A stretch of 64,000 bases of DNA from Nitzschia sp. DOCU1 (GCA_951394045.1 OX595990.1:3278549-3342548), one strand, 5' to 3'; counted from the stretch's first letter, positions 39,756 through 49,829 are shown. The notes: a model not told the origin generated them from the sequence alone. Made by a program: numbers and translations.

Positions 39756-40153
39756 ACTAAGGTCCGCTACTAATAATAAACTAACACCACGAATAAGTAA
39801 CACTAGCTCTAGCTAGCTACCTTTTAGAGAGCTTGTGTCAATAGACGAAGGTTTTGCAAATTGACGATGCGGTAGCAGTCGACTCGAATGACTTTTGACA
39901 CAGACGACTACTCCATGAAATCGAATCACGAGTTGTGTGACGAGACCGACCGTAGCATGCCGTTACTCTTTTGAATTCGGAAGCCCAAGAGTTGGCCCGC
40001 TACGCCTACGGCCAGCCAGCCAGCTAGTCCACAATGCACACATGCCGGAGATACACGACTTTTGTCATTGATGAGCAAAATCTGACAAGGGCAACTAACT
40101 AATAACGAAGCAAATCTCCCTTTTGCAGCCTTATTGTCAAACATCTCAAAACG
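39756..40153. other. Intergenic spacer between paralogues 2 and 3
   Basis: About 400 bp, head-to-tail arrangement; presumed promoter of paralogue 3. Nothing else seen. Confidence 0.5.
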
Positions 40154-41578
40154 ATGAGAGGAGGAGGAGGAGGTAGTCATTTCCATCCAATTTTGATTGG
40201 CAAACTTTGCTTTTGTTTCTGCGCGGCGGCCTTGGTGAATACCGCAACGTTGCTCTTCGAGTCCATGACCATGAATAGCCAAATGAGCAGCATTCAGAGA
40301 AGCAATGTGGAAGAAGCAGCCGTGACACAGAATACGCAATCCCCTTCTCCAAGCAAAAGCGAAGTGTCCTCTTATTCATCACAAACATCGAAATTCTTGG
40401 ATCCAAAGTCCCTGAAGCACCTGGATATTTTTGCGGCTGCCTGGTGGCAAAGTCGAGATCGTTTTCTCAAAGCCCCCCTCGGTCGAATCGACAATGTCGA
40501 AGGAGACGTGTGGGCACCTGTCGTGCGCAACGGCCGTGGCATTGAGGATGCTCGTTTGACACTAGACTGGCTCGATTTTTCTCTGGAACATTTGAGCAAG
40601 TGGCAAAAAATGTTTCCCACTTCTGTAGGAGATGCCTTGGCGGAAGAAGCCTGTCGTGCCTACGTCAGAGAATATCGGGGTGAACTTGTTGACACCTACA
40701 TGAATACCACCATTGCAGTCGTGCCCTTTGGTGTTCCAGACGATTTGCCCCCGTCGACTCTGACGGCGTGGATGACTTATCTGGCAGCCACTCTGACGAG
40801 TTTGGCACAACATGCCCCCAAACGCATTGTGGTGGTGGGACATTATGACACCGACGCTACTCTGGCGGCACGAGCCTTTCGACGCATTGGAGCTCGAGGA
40901 GCAGATACTTCGCCCAAGAATTTGCATTCGTATGAATATCGATTAATACTGGGCGATAACGACGACGTGATCACAGAACTGGCCTATGTTCATACCGACA
41001 ATGTCAAAACCAAGTTTATTGACAAGAATGTTCCCTACGGAGCTTTGGTAGGCTTGCAATATGCCTTGAAGCATGGCGATATTGCTCAAGAAGGTTACAA
41101 GGGTGCCTTTCTGGGACAACACCATACTCCGAAACATTTCGAGTACGTGTACATGACCGAATCGGATCAAATTTTGCAGGCTCGCTTGTCGCCCATTTTT
41201 TGGGAAGAACTCCAACAAGGTCGTGTCATTATTCCACATCGACTTCAACCTATTCCTCATCGACAAGATTTGGTGTATCATAATGTGTCCTTGGGCAAAA
41301 ATGTCCGCTTGTTTTTCCCTGATAAGCATCCAGCTCCGATTGCCGTACAAGATACGGATGCATGTTGTGATGATCCACACTATTATGGACAAAAACTATG
41401 TGATAGCTTTTGGTGGCAATGCGGGTATAGTGTTTATGCGAATCCCAAAAACTTTTCTCATTTTGAAAACTTGGACTTTATGACTTTGGAAATGGGGACA
41501 GGCATTGTCAGTTTGGCAGGAAATGAACATGGACGACGTTGTCGAGTGAAGTTGGGTGGAAGAGGAACATGTTCGTAG
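40154..41578 (+). CDS. Type II membrane protein, glycosyltransferase-like, paralogue 3
   Basis: A 474-residue protein from ATG 40154. A Gly-rich start (coded by a GGA repeat) precedes the anchor 'FHPILIGKLCFCFCAAALVNTATLLF'. The body keeps every family block: FAAAWWQSRDRFLKAPL, LDWLDFSLEHLSKWQ, DTYMNTTIAVVPFG, KRIVVVGHYDTDA, 'FEYVYMTESDQILQAR' (about 332), IIPHRLQPIPHRQD, then DACCDDPHYYG, 'CDSFWWQCGY', LDFMTLEMGTGIVSLAGNEHGRRCRVK. It is closest to paralogue 1. Conserved Cys pairs in the C-terminal block point to disulfides in the secretory pathway. Proposed localisation is Golgi or ER lumen; substrate unknown. Confidence 0.75.
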   Translation: MRGGGGGSHFHPILIGKLCFCFCAAALVNTATLLFESMTMNSQMSSIQRSNVEEAAVTQNTQSPSPSKSEVSSYSSQTSKFLDPKSLKHLDIFAAAWWQSRDRFLKAPLGRIDNVEGDVWAPVVRNGRGIEDARLTLDWLDFSLEHLSKWQKMFPTSVGDALAEEACRAYVREYRGELVDTYMNTTIAVVPFGVPDDLPPSTLTAWMTYLAATLTSLAQHAPKRIVVVGHYDTDATLAARAFRRIGARGADTSPKNLHSYEYRLILGDNDDVITELAYVHTDNVKTKFIDKNVPYGALVGLQYALKHGDIAQEGYKGAFLGQHHTPKHFEYVYMTESDQILQARLSPIFWEELQQGRVIIPHRLQPIPHRQDLVYHNVSLGKNVRLFFPDKHPAPIAVQDTDACCDDPHYYGQKLCDSFWWQCGYSVYANPKNFSHFENLDFMTLEMGTGIVSLAGNEHGRRCRVKLGGRGTCS

Positions 41579-42359
41579 TCTGGGAGGATCCTACCGTTTG
41601 GTCCTACTGTCACTTGGCCAAGCCGCTGGATGAAAACTAGCGAGGATACAACTGTTTCCATCTCTTCTTCCTACGACGATCAATCCATTCATTCTCTATT
41701 GCTCAAGCACTGTGGCACTGCGCCGAGAATAAGCAGTAACTGAGCAAAGTGTATATGGAACTTTTTTGCTCAGCAGAAACACCTTCAAGTTTTGTACCGA
41801 CGCATGGACGACGACCGTACTGTCCTATTCTTGGTTTTGACGTGATGGTCGTCTATTTCCTGGCGTCTAGCTATACATAATCAATACTATAATCCGTCCT
41901 GTAATGATAACGACTTTTTGAGCTTGCGGCTGAGGTATCTTCTTCTTCTACTACTACTATGGTCGAATAGTCGAGTAACCGATGGCAAGAAACCTACTAG
42001 AGTCAGCAGATACTGTTTCGTACTGAGCCCCACTTCCTGTCATGAAGGGCCGTCCTAGCAGTACTGGCACTTTCGAGTAGCTATGTGCTGTAGCTAGCGG
42101 TAGAAAGTAGCTCTTCAGCCGATTGACTATGTACCACTCTAGCGAGAGTCAGTAGATAACTGGTGCCGTTTCGTCCTATGCGCGTCGAGCCCCACTCCTG
42201 TTATGAATGGCCGGCCTATCAGTGCTGGTGCTTTCGAGTAGTTACTGTCGCCACTACTAGAGCATAGCAATTCAGTCTTTGCCGAATAGTTGCTACCAGC
42301 GAAGTACCTCTAGGAAGGGATCGAATAAACGATAGTAGAACAAAAATGGCGATCCGTCT
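41579..42359. other. Intergenic, with a tandem-duplicated segment
   Basis: About 780 bp between convergent genes. It holds the duplication at 42001-42290 described separately and TAC runs near 41940. No gene supported. Confidence 0.55.
42001..42290. repeat. Imperfect tandem duplication, about 130-145 bp units
   Basis: Copy 1 runs from 42001 and copy 2 from 42147. The best-matching cores are 42025-42095 and 42187-42244: both begin GAGCCCCAC and share TGAAKGGCCG, then CTTTCGAGTAG. The units are adjacent, with substitutions and small indels. Confidence 0.6.
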
Positions 42360-43529
42360 TTAGAACATTCTGGAGAGCAATACCGCCATGGACAGGACCA
42401 CACCAACGACCGAAGTAGAATCTTGGTGAAAAGCTGCCGACATGTCTGTTGGTACGGGATCCATGGTAGTTGGAGCACTGGTAGGCACAACCAAACCTGT
42501 TGGAGCATCGGTAGGCGCAAACGTGGCATTGCCCGTTCCAACAGATCGATCGCCATTGCAGAATCCACCACAATCATAACCAAAGCAATCTCCTACAATT
42601 GGTCGATTGCACGAAAAGGAATAGGGCCGGAAGGAACCTAGTGGACAAGCATAACAGTTGCATTGAACGTCCTTTGGTTCGGAAAATTGAACAAGGATTT
42701 GCTCATTCTCACATGTACACAAGTCATCTTGGGAGGCTTGAATAAACGAGCCCGAAGATTCTTCAATAGCATCCAGAGGACATGTCACATCACCCAAGAC
42801 GGCAACAAATGCACCGTTGAATTCAAAGTTAATGTTGGCAGGACACACGACAACGTCGGAAGTATCCGACGTGACACAGTCAGCAAACGGCATGGACGGA
42901 CTTGTTTCAACTTGTCGTTGTTCATCGTAGCGCACATCAAGGACGCTCTGCGGATTGCAAGATCCGTTGCATCCAAACGATCTACATCCTCCAAGGATTA
43001 TATCCGTGCACTCGTAGGCATGAGTCAGGGCCGAGCCAGGAGGACAGATGTAACACGAGCAATCCAACGGTGTACCCGGCAGTGTCGTTGCATTTGTAAT
43101 GATATCGTCATCAAATTCGTCACCATTCAATAAATCTTGGGGACGAATCAATCGAGCATCACATTCGCAGAGACCAGCCTCTCGGGTTGCATTAGCAAAC
43201 GTAAAACTGGTAACAGCCGCCAAAGGGCAAGTGATGGTAGCATTCAAGGTGTTTAGTTCTCCTTCAAAATTAAACGTAGAATTAACCACACAGGATATAT
43301 CCTCCGATTCATCTGTAATAAAACAGTTATCCATGTCGTTGCTCTTTGTCTTATTGCTATTAGTAGTAGTTGTAGTAGTAGCCAGGTTCAGTGCTGCTCC
43401 TCGATGACAGAGCAGCCAAAGTTGAAATTTTGAAAATCGGCGAAACAAACAAACAAACGAACAAGCTAATAACGAACAAATAAAAGAGGCACGACGGGCG
43501 CTCGACTTCCGAGGATGCAAGGTCAGCAT
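42360..43529 (-). CDS. Secreted Cys-rich protein with two homologous modules, possible GPI anchor
   Basis: A 389-residue protein from ATG 43529 (MLTLHPRKSS), which gives a basic leader and a hydrophobic segment (ASFICSLLACSFVCLF) that could be a signal peptide; an ATG at 43334 would omit it. Two repeats of about 110 residues share a pattern: C-x-(11-13)-N, then TCPL, then C-x-C, then C-x-C-Y-x-CP-G, then C, then a final C-x-C-x-(G)-x-C-N. Module 1 runs about 80-205 and module 2 about 225-340. A Thr/Pro/Ala linker with APTDAPT follows, then a hydrophobic C-terminus (VVGVVLSMAVLL), the layout of a GPI-anchored or cell-wall protein. I recognise no named family for the modules. Confidence 0.72.
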   Translation of the reverse strand: MLTLHPRKSSARRASFICSLLACSFVCLFRRFSKFQLWLLCHRGAALNLATTTTTTNSNKTKSNDMDNCFITDESEDISCVVNSTFNFEGELNTLNATITCPLAAVTSFTFANATREAGLCECDARLIRPQDLLNGDEFDDDIITNATTLPGTPLDCSCYICPPGSALTHAYECTDIILGGCRSFGCNGSCNPQSVLDVRYDEQRQVETSPSMPFADCVTSDTSDVVVCPANINFEFNGAFVAVLGDVTCPLDAIEESSGSFIQASQDDLCTCENEQILVQFSEPKDVQCNCYACPLGSFRPYSFSCNRPIVGDCFGYDCGGFCNGDRSVGTGNATFAPTDAPTGLVVPTSAPTTMDPVPTDMSAAFHQDSTSVVGVVLSMAVLLSRMF

Positions 43530-44079
43530 ATATGTAGTCGCGCGCCAACAAACCTGCCTCCAACTAACTTCTACGATGGAGTCCGTAGACAAGGGCCAAC
43601 GGGGTCAACTCCCGAGGCAGTGCGACTCGCCTTGCCTGCGTGCGGACGAATCCACAAGGTTGAAACGGTATCTTCGAGTATGACTCGAAGACTCAATGCC
43701 ACTTCTACGTAGAGGTAATATCAATTGTCTCGCTGGTTGGCAGCCGAGGCACTACTACTGGAACCGATGGATCAATCTAGAAAGCAAGAAACTTAATCTT
43801 TAGGTACTGCAGCTCGTTGGTTGTCTCAGTCGCTTTGGTGTTGTGGGTGGGTTGCCTTGTTATTGAGATTCGTCATTGTCGGAAGCAGCCGTATATTCTT
43901 CTATTGCAGTCAGCCCATGCCTTCGTAAAGTCACGATGCCGCTGCATGGCTCTTGTTTCCCTCTTCCATCATTTCCGAACATCGACATTGCTATTATCCA
44001 TCCGTTGTATCCTTCCCCACATTTCAACTCTTGTGACTTGCTCGGCAGCACATTCATGGCCGGCGATCGTTCCAGGTGC
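43530..44079. other. Intergenic; no supported gene
   Basis: About 550 bp between the Cys-rich gene start and the end of the small acidic gene, both on the minus strand. Overlapping frames only. Confidence 0.5.
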
Positions 44080-44343
44080 TTACTCTTGGACGGGCTCACT
44101 TTCCGCTTCCTCCCCCTCTTCAGATTCAGTCGCTTCAGCAACAGGTTCTTCCTTCTTCCCTCCAAAATCAGGCAGCCACGAGGGCTTTTCCAAGCCGAGC
44201 TCCTTCAAGAATCCAAAGCTAAGCTTGCTTTTGGAACCCGCTGCGGGAGACCCCCAAGTCTTGCTCACTCCGGGAACAAAGGCATCGCTGGTGGCGGCCA
44301 GGATCAACAGAGTAGCGATAAGAGCTTGGATAGACTTCATCAT
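44080..44343 (-). CDS. Small acidic protein with plastid-type signal peptide
   Basis: An 87-residue protein from ATG 44343 (a second ATG follows at once); the frame extends upstream only from a GTG. The N-terminus is a signal peptide (SIQALIATLLILAATS) ending in 'DAFVPG', which fits the diatom ASAFAP-type plastid entry motif with Phe at the first position after cleavage. A short Gly/Ser/Lys-rich stretch, a 'FGFLKELGLEKPSWLPDFGGKKEEP' segment and a Glu-rich tail follow. Too small for a domain call. The motif 'KPSWLPDFGG' may bind a partner, but this is a guess. Likely a plastid-lumen or stromal accessory peptide. Confidence 0.65.
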   Translation of the reverse strand: MMKSIQALIATLLILAATSDAFVPGVSKTWGSPAAGSKSKLSFGFLKELGLEKPSWLPDFGGKKEEPVAEATESEEGEEAESEPVQE

Positions 44344-44676
44344 GGTGCTGGTACGTAACAAGAAAGGCAAAATCTTGTTCTGGTGAGAGGAGAAATAAAA
44401 TGAAAACGAAAGATCGACCTCAAAAGATACTTCGTCAAATGCAAAGATCACGTTTGGACCAACAGATGGCCGAGACCACGTTGTGGTTGACACCGGCCGG
44501 CTGTCAAAAATGACCTGTCGACGTCATCAATGTTGAAGTCCATCTAGTCGATGGTTTTTGGATGTGGTGAGATATGTGGAAGGTGAAAAATGAAATCGAA
44601 ACGTCGTCTACCCTATCGGCAGAGGTCAGCATCGTTGCAACAAGAAACCGGACAAAGATGTTGGACTTCCGGGCGA
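44344..44676. other. Intergenic, 5' side of the small acidic gene
   Basis: About 330 bp; contains CGACGTCA at 44519, a one-base variant of the CRE palindrome. No gene seen. Confidence 0.5.
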
Positions 44677-46682
44677 TCAAGAACCCCACTCGTATTGGAC
44701 ATCGTCTGTAGGAGACCGAAAAAGCCGAATGATGTCATCGACGGTTGTCTCCCAGTCTTGATTTCCTCCCGTATTAAGACTGGTGATTAAAAGGTGGTGA
44801 TGGCCCCGGCCAAGTGGTGTCGCCGTTGTGGTGTCTCCATCGGGGATGTCGAAGCTAGAAGCATCACCAGCACTGGTATTGCTACTGATAGTAGCTCCCT
44901 GTTGTCTCCCCCAGAAGACTTGGACAGAGTTGATGGCATCCTGGCTGAGCAAAGTAGGATGCACTTCTGACCACAATCGGCTACCACTGGTGCTGCTGGC
45001 GGCGGTCACCAGCCTCCTTCCACGAGGAACAGCATACTCCGCCTCGCAATGTGAGGCAGCCTGTTGTACATGAGGGCCACCCAGCGACATTCCGCATTGC
45101 ATCATGGCGTGGGGATAAATCGGTGCCGCGGTATTCGAAGCCTGAAAACGCAAACTGTCCATGTTTTGAACTGAGCTGTAACCGCCTTTGTCTGTCGAAG
45201 ACCCAGCTGCATCGTCGAATAAGTCATCATCTAAGGTGAAAGATGAAGAAAAAGCGTCATCGAACTGTACCATCCGCATTTCCTGTGAATGCGGTGGTAG
45301 GGTTGACATCTGTGGTACTGCTTCTAGTAGGACGTCAGGTAAGACTTGTTCAGAAGGCCACACCACCTCCCGAACCTTGTGGGGGAGTGGCCAACGTTTG
45401 CCAGGTGCAGAAGCAAAGGAGGATCGAAGATGGTCAAGGTCTTCTAACGAAGAAGATGATGCCGAGACGCTGGCGTTGCCCCTTCTGATGTGTTTCTTTG
45501 GGGAGTCCACATCTGCTTCTGTCGCCTCTAGAATCAGAGTTTCGTGGTTCTTCTTTGGAGGTGGAAGTTTCGGTGGTGACCTGTGCTTACTGCTCATCTT
45601 CGTCACCTCGGGCTCTTGTACCCTAGTGATTCGTTCCTCCTTGGAATCTTGTGGTAGTGCCGCCTGGTTACTGCCACCAATCGCATCCTCGCTACTTGAT
45701 GCTGGCGGGACCCGCACTATCAGATGACAGAGTCTCGGGTTTCCTCGGATGAAATACAAATGTTGGTATGCACCTAGATACACGAAGAGATCAACGCACA
45801 AGAAAAGTGGTGAGGGGACATGGTTGAATCCGGAACTCTGACGACGAAAGAACAAAGCACGGTCCAGTCGTGGAGATGTGCGCTTGCCGGAATCGACGAA
45901 CAACGATATGCATTACGAAGTCAAGGGTCGTCCTGCTCACCTGCGTGCTCTCCCGATCGGATACGTTGAAAGTTATACATATTCACTTGTCGCTGCGAGG
46001 CAAAGAGTCGTTCGGAAAAGATGTTGCATTAACAAGATGAAATGATGAATTCCCCAGGAAGAAGAAGAAGAAGAGCAGGTTGGAAGTAAGGGGAGCAGAC
46101 GGTGATGTGAGCGATTATTCTGTGAAAATACGAGGAACGAACGCGAAAGATAACTTGCGTTCTGGCTTCCCTCTCCATGACTGCTTCATCGACTCAACTC
46201 ACCTGGAAGGATTTGAATTTGGATTGACCGAAGTAACGTGGGATCACGTTCTTCGTGAATGAATCTTTGTTGTGAACCTTGAAAGCCTTCCCATCTTGGA
46301 TCCAAGAGACTTCTGAATCAAACCCCTTTTTGGTAGCGTCTTCGAGCATATTGTGGAGCTTGAAGGGGAATGAATCCGATTTGTGCTGGTATGCCATCAA
46401 CGCTGGTGGCTTCTTGTCTTGGTCTCCATCATTTTTTAGAACCACCGTTGAGCGTGGTCTCGCCCCCATAGCATTCGACATTAATATTGGGTGAGGCCTA
46501 GCGATGGCTTGGTGGGTCGAGAATCCCTTTCCAAAACTTGTCGACGGAGATGCGCTCTGCTTTGTTCTTTTATTGGTTTTTCCTGGAGTGCGTGTTGCAG
46601 GGGGCGCGTCTGCTCCTTCTTGCTCTTGTTGGCCGCGTTTCTTGGTTGTTCGTTCCATCAATGTGGGCGTGGAACAACACAT
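44677..46682 (-). CDS. Heat-shock transcription factor, three exons
   Basis: Coding exons 46682-46203, 45992-45941 and 45773-44677 (542 residues; the start is ATG 46682). Exon 1 ends ...FKSFQ at CAG|GTGAG. Exon 2 is only 52 nt, begins after CTCGCAG and encodes RQVNMYNFQRIRSGEHA, ending at GCAG|GTGAG. Exon 3 follows TATCTAG and restores the frame through a split Gly codon (GAYQHLYFIRGNPRLCHLIVRV). Together they rebuild the HSF DNA-binding domain (about 103-200), a winged helix that binds GAA/TTC elements. Exon 1 alone and exon 3 alone each look incomplete, so both introns (210 and 167 nt) are well supported. The recognition helix reads RQVNMYNF rather than RQLNxYGF. The rest is Ser/Asp-rich and probably an activation region. 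Confidence 0.88.
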
Positions 46683-48083
46683 TGGTATTACTAGTCTTTG
46701 CCGCTTTTACCTACTATTACCAATAGCAGAAGTGGATGTTTAGTTCGAATGTGAACCTTTTTTGTGAGAAGGATAGAATCAAATCGGCGCTATGGGGCTC
46801 TTTGGTTTCAACCAAGATCGGCCCAAGACATCGAGGCTCGAATTTGGAGTCGTGCACGATGGTGTTGGATACCAAGTTTCTTTTTTCTGATTCTCCTTGG
46901 TTCTTGCTTTTCATTCAGAGAATGAGCGAGTTTCGTACTCGCTCGGGAAACAGAGGACATTTGTTCTGGCCCTTCCTCTTTTTTTATCTCTGTGAAAGCG
47001 CATGTGGAATATTTCAATCTCCGACGAACAGCGACGACTTCGGATGCAGCAAAAACATCATTGCCACGGAGGAAAGAGAGGCGCTGCCGCCCTCTTTTTA
47101 TGATATCGTTATGTTTGGTATTCTTAAAGATTTATTGTTGGTGGAAATAGATTTATTCCCCATAGAACGATAAAAGGTGCATATGCCTTGGCGTACATCT
47201 CATTTGTGATTGTTCGCAGTTTGGGAGCTGAAATTACCCTGCATTTCAACCCTCGCCAACAAATTCTCCTCTATTTAATGCGAGTAAGGCTGCAGGGAAG
47301 TACACTGAAACGACTACTTGGCGCAAACAATTAATTGAATCAAAGCGCGCGAAGGAAAGCAGCGAACGATTGATTGTTCTTTACACAGCGGATGGGTCTA
47401 ATTTGAACGCCACCATGAATGAAAGGAAGAAAACATCAACCATCATCCATAACGAGTCGGCGGTAGCAGAAGCAAGCGAAGCTATTGGTAGGTTGGAACC
47501 ACTTGGCGCAAACAATTATGGAATAAAATAGCACAATGTTAGAGAAAGTACTACACAATAATTGCCAATTTCAAAGAGTGGTTCTAACTCTTTTCGGCGC
47601 TACCAAGAAGGGAAGAAACTAAAACATTTATTGGGAGCTTTGCAGCTGCGCAGTGATGGACTACTACGATAGCATCCCCTCATCAACAGCAGGCTCCACG
47701 GGGTCAACACTGTCGTTGCCCCCCCTATCGTCGACCAGAAGCAAGCGAAGGTGGTCGTCCTCATGCAAAACGGCTAAATAAGCGAGAATGGATCTTGGAG
47801 GCCAACGGAACCGAGTCTTGATTAGGTTGGAGTGTCAAGGATGCTGGCGAAACAAGACACAAACAGAGACTTTGACGAATCCACCTCCGCTAGGAGATAA
47901 GGAGGAGATACGGATTTATGCTTGCAACTCTGTGCCCTCTCTTGCATCCTTCTTGCGAATACTCCGGTATACAAACTCCTGCTGCACAACCTATTATCTA
48001 GGGTATGAGTATCGTAAACGTGCTGTGGTCTGATCTATCAAGATTCTTCGATATTCGCATGCGAAGAGTGAAGAAAGATGGTG
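46683..48083. other. Intergenic; direct repeats, no supported gene
   Basis: About 1.4 kb between the HSF start and the TRM1 end. A plus-strand frame at 46736-47173 is long but starts at no ATG with family features and reads as random. Direct repeats occur near 47316-47740. Confidence 0.5.
47316..47518. repeat. 18-bp direct repeat pair
   Basis: ACTTGGCGCAAACAATTA occurs at 47316-47333 and again at 47501-47518. A second short repeat, AGAAGCAAGCGAAG, occurs near 47468 and 47737. Confidence 0.65.
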
Positions 48084-49829
48084 CTAATCTCTTTCTTCCG
48101 CCCCCGCTACTAGTGACCGTTTGGTAGGGGGCTCCTCTTCATCTATCTCTTCTGCTGTAGAGTCGGCATTTCCGTTGGTCTCGTCCGTTGCTGACCTCTT
48201 GTTCCCTGACGCCTTGCGTTTCGGCCCCCAGTTCCGTTCCGGGTTTTGGGGAAATCTCGAGATGTTAGATGATTGCCTTTTCTTTTGTAGCAAAGATTCT
48301 GGAATTGAAAAGTCCACCTCAAAAGATGGAGCGACAGCCATAATTTTAGCCCCCGCACTGCCTTCTGGCGACGGTTTCTTGGGTGGATGTTCCTTGACCC
48401 ATGCCCGAATCACGTCCCACACCACCTGGCTTGGAGCGTCCGTCTTGAGAGCTTCCGGCTCCTTATGAAACCCACTCACTTTGTAGCCTGCGTTGAATAT
48501 AGCTGCCTTCACTTGTTGCAGTGGCGGACAGCTGCAATTCAAAGCTCGTGCCAGATCCGGTACTTTGTAGTAGAGTGGCGTGTCAATTTCTTCCGAGACT
48601 GACGTCAACAAACCTAGCAATCGTTTTCGTGTCGCAATTAGCTCCATCGACGGCGAAGACCCACTTTCATGCTTCAGTCTCTCAAGTGCCGTTTGGACAA
48701 CAGCTTGATCGTGCAAAGGTCCTAACCACATTGGACCACCCACTTTGAACTTTGCCCCCGTCTCGGGACATGATGATGGCTCCAATCGCACCGATTGATA
48801 GACGTTTCCCTTTTTCCCACCCAGGACCCCATGGGGTAAGGTGATAAAGGTAGAACATTGCGTCGACTGATAGACATGACCAAGGTTCAAAGACAAGTCG
48901 TTGACTCCCCTCTTGTCGTTGTTGACTTCTACAAAGACTCGAATGTAAAAGTCCATTCCCACGCTCAATATTGGTCGAATTGTCCGCCCATACCTGGCAG
49001 CCGACACGGCGACAGTATACAAGAGAATCCGTAATGCCGCTTCTTGTAGATACCTCGCCGATTGAATTGGCAGTGCAGCATACCGACCGTAGGCAGTTTC
49101 CGGGTGCGATCCTCCCAGCGCCGCCATGTCGGTGCAGGTTATGCACAAGAGCCCCCCACTTTCCACAGCTTGGACGGACCCATCCAAAAAAGGCGCCGCA
49201 CTCCCATATGGATCCAAGTCAATGACATCCCACATGGGTTGCATTTTCCGTTGCGTCGGCGTTGGATCACGCGTTTGTTGTGGTCGACGCGAAATGTAGA
49301 TTTCATGCGTCGCGTCTCCATGATTGACACAAATTCCATAGTCTCGTGTCTCGTTGGATTCCAGAAGGACCGAATCCAGTCCATTGCGATGTAGATTGTC
49401 CTTGGCACGGTCGACTGCCGCAAGTTCTAAATCATTAATCGTCACATGCTTGACACCGGCAATTTCCTTCCAGTATCTGACAGAACGAAGTCCTGACGCT
49501 GCCAAGGCTTCCAAAATCGTCAAACCGTTCTTGGAAGAGTCTTGTTGTGCTAGAACTTCTGAAGGATTCAAAGATGCCTCGTAGCTCTGCATTTGTGCTT
49601 CAAAATCTTCTCTCTTGAGCTTTTGTGCGTTCAATTCTTTTCGTTTGCGGTTGACAGCCGCTCGCACGGCTCTTCGTTCGGCATACAACGAGATCATTAG
49701 GATACTCAAATCACGATTCTGCACTTGGACTGGATTGTAGAAAACTGTGGACTCTTGATCTGCAGGAAAGCTCATGGTGGCAGAGCCTTCCGTTATGGTC
49801 GTCGTTTTGTCAGACGACAAGGAAGCCAT
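48084..49829 (-). CDS. TRM1: tRNA (guanine26-N2)-dimethyltransferase
   Basis: A 581-residue protein from ATG 49829. It makes m2,2-G26 in tRNAs using SAM. The family signatures are clear: 'VFYNPVQVQNRDLSI', 'ILEALAASGLRSVRYWKEI' (SAM site motif I region), the catalytic 'DVIDLDPYGSAAPFLD' (about 200-213), 'LLCITCTDMAALGG', and 'YGRTIRPILSVGMDFYIRVFV'. The C-terminal region has 'GPMWLGPLHD'. Usual TRM1s have a zinc knuckle built of two Cys pairs; here the first reads STQC and the second SSCPET, so one Cys of each pair is kept and the other lost. The basic tail (GPKRKASGNKR) could be a nuclear localisation signal. Intronless; neighbours are unrelated. Confidence 0.92.
   Translation of the reverse strand: MASLSSDKTTTITEGSATMSFPADQESTVFYNPVQVQNRDLSILMISLYAERRAVRAAVNRKRKELNAQKLKREDFEAQMQSYEASLNPSEVLAQQDSSKNGLTILEALAASGLRSVRYWKEIAGVKHVTINDLELAAVDRAKDNLHRNGLDSVLLESNETRDYGICVNHGDATHEIYISRRPQQTRDPTPTQRKMQPMWDVIDLDPYGSAAPFLDGSVQAVESGGLLCITCTDMAALGGSHPETAYGRYAALPIQSARYLQEAALRILLYTVAVSAARYGRTIRPILSVGMDFYIRVFVEVNNDKRGVNDLSLNLGHVYQSTQCSTFITLPHGVLGGKKGNVYQSVRLEPSSCPETGAKFKVGGPMWLGPLHDQAVVQTALERLKHESGSSPSMELIATRKRLLGLLTSVSEEIDTPLYYKVPDLARALNCSCPPLQQVKAAIFNAGYKVSGFHKEPEALKTDAPSQVVWDVIRAWVKEHPPKKPSPEGSAGAKIMAVAPSFEVDFSIPESLLQKKRQSSNISRFPQNPERNWGPKRKASGNKRSATDETNGNADSTAEEIDEEEPPTKRSLVAGAEERD

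Noticed and set aside
46736..47173. 145-codon plus-strand open frame
   Set aside because: It lies upstream of the HSF gene, has random-like composition and no family features.
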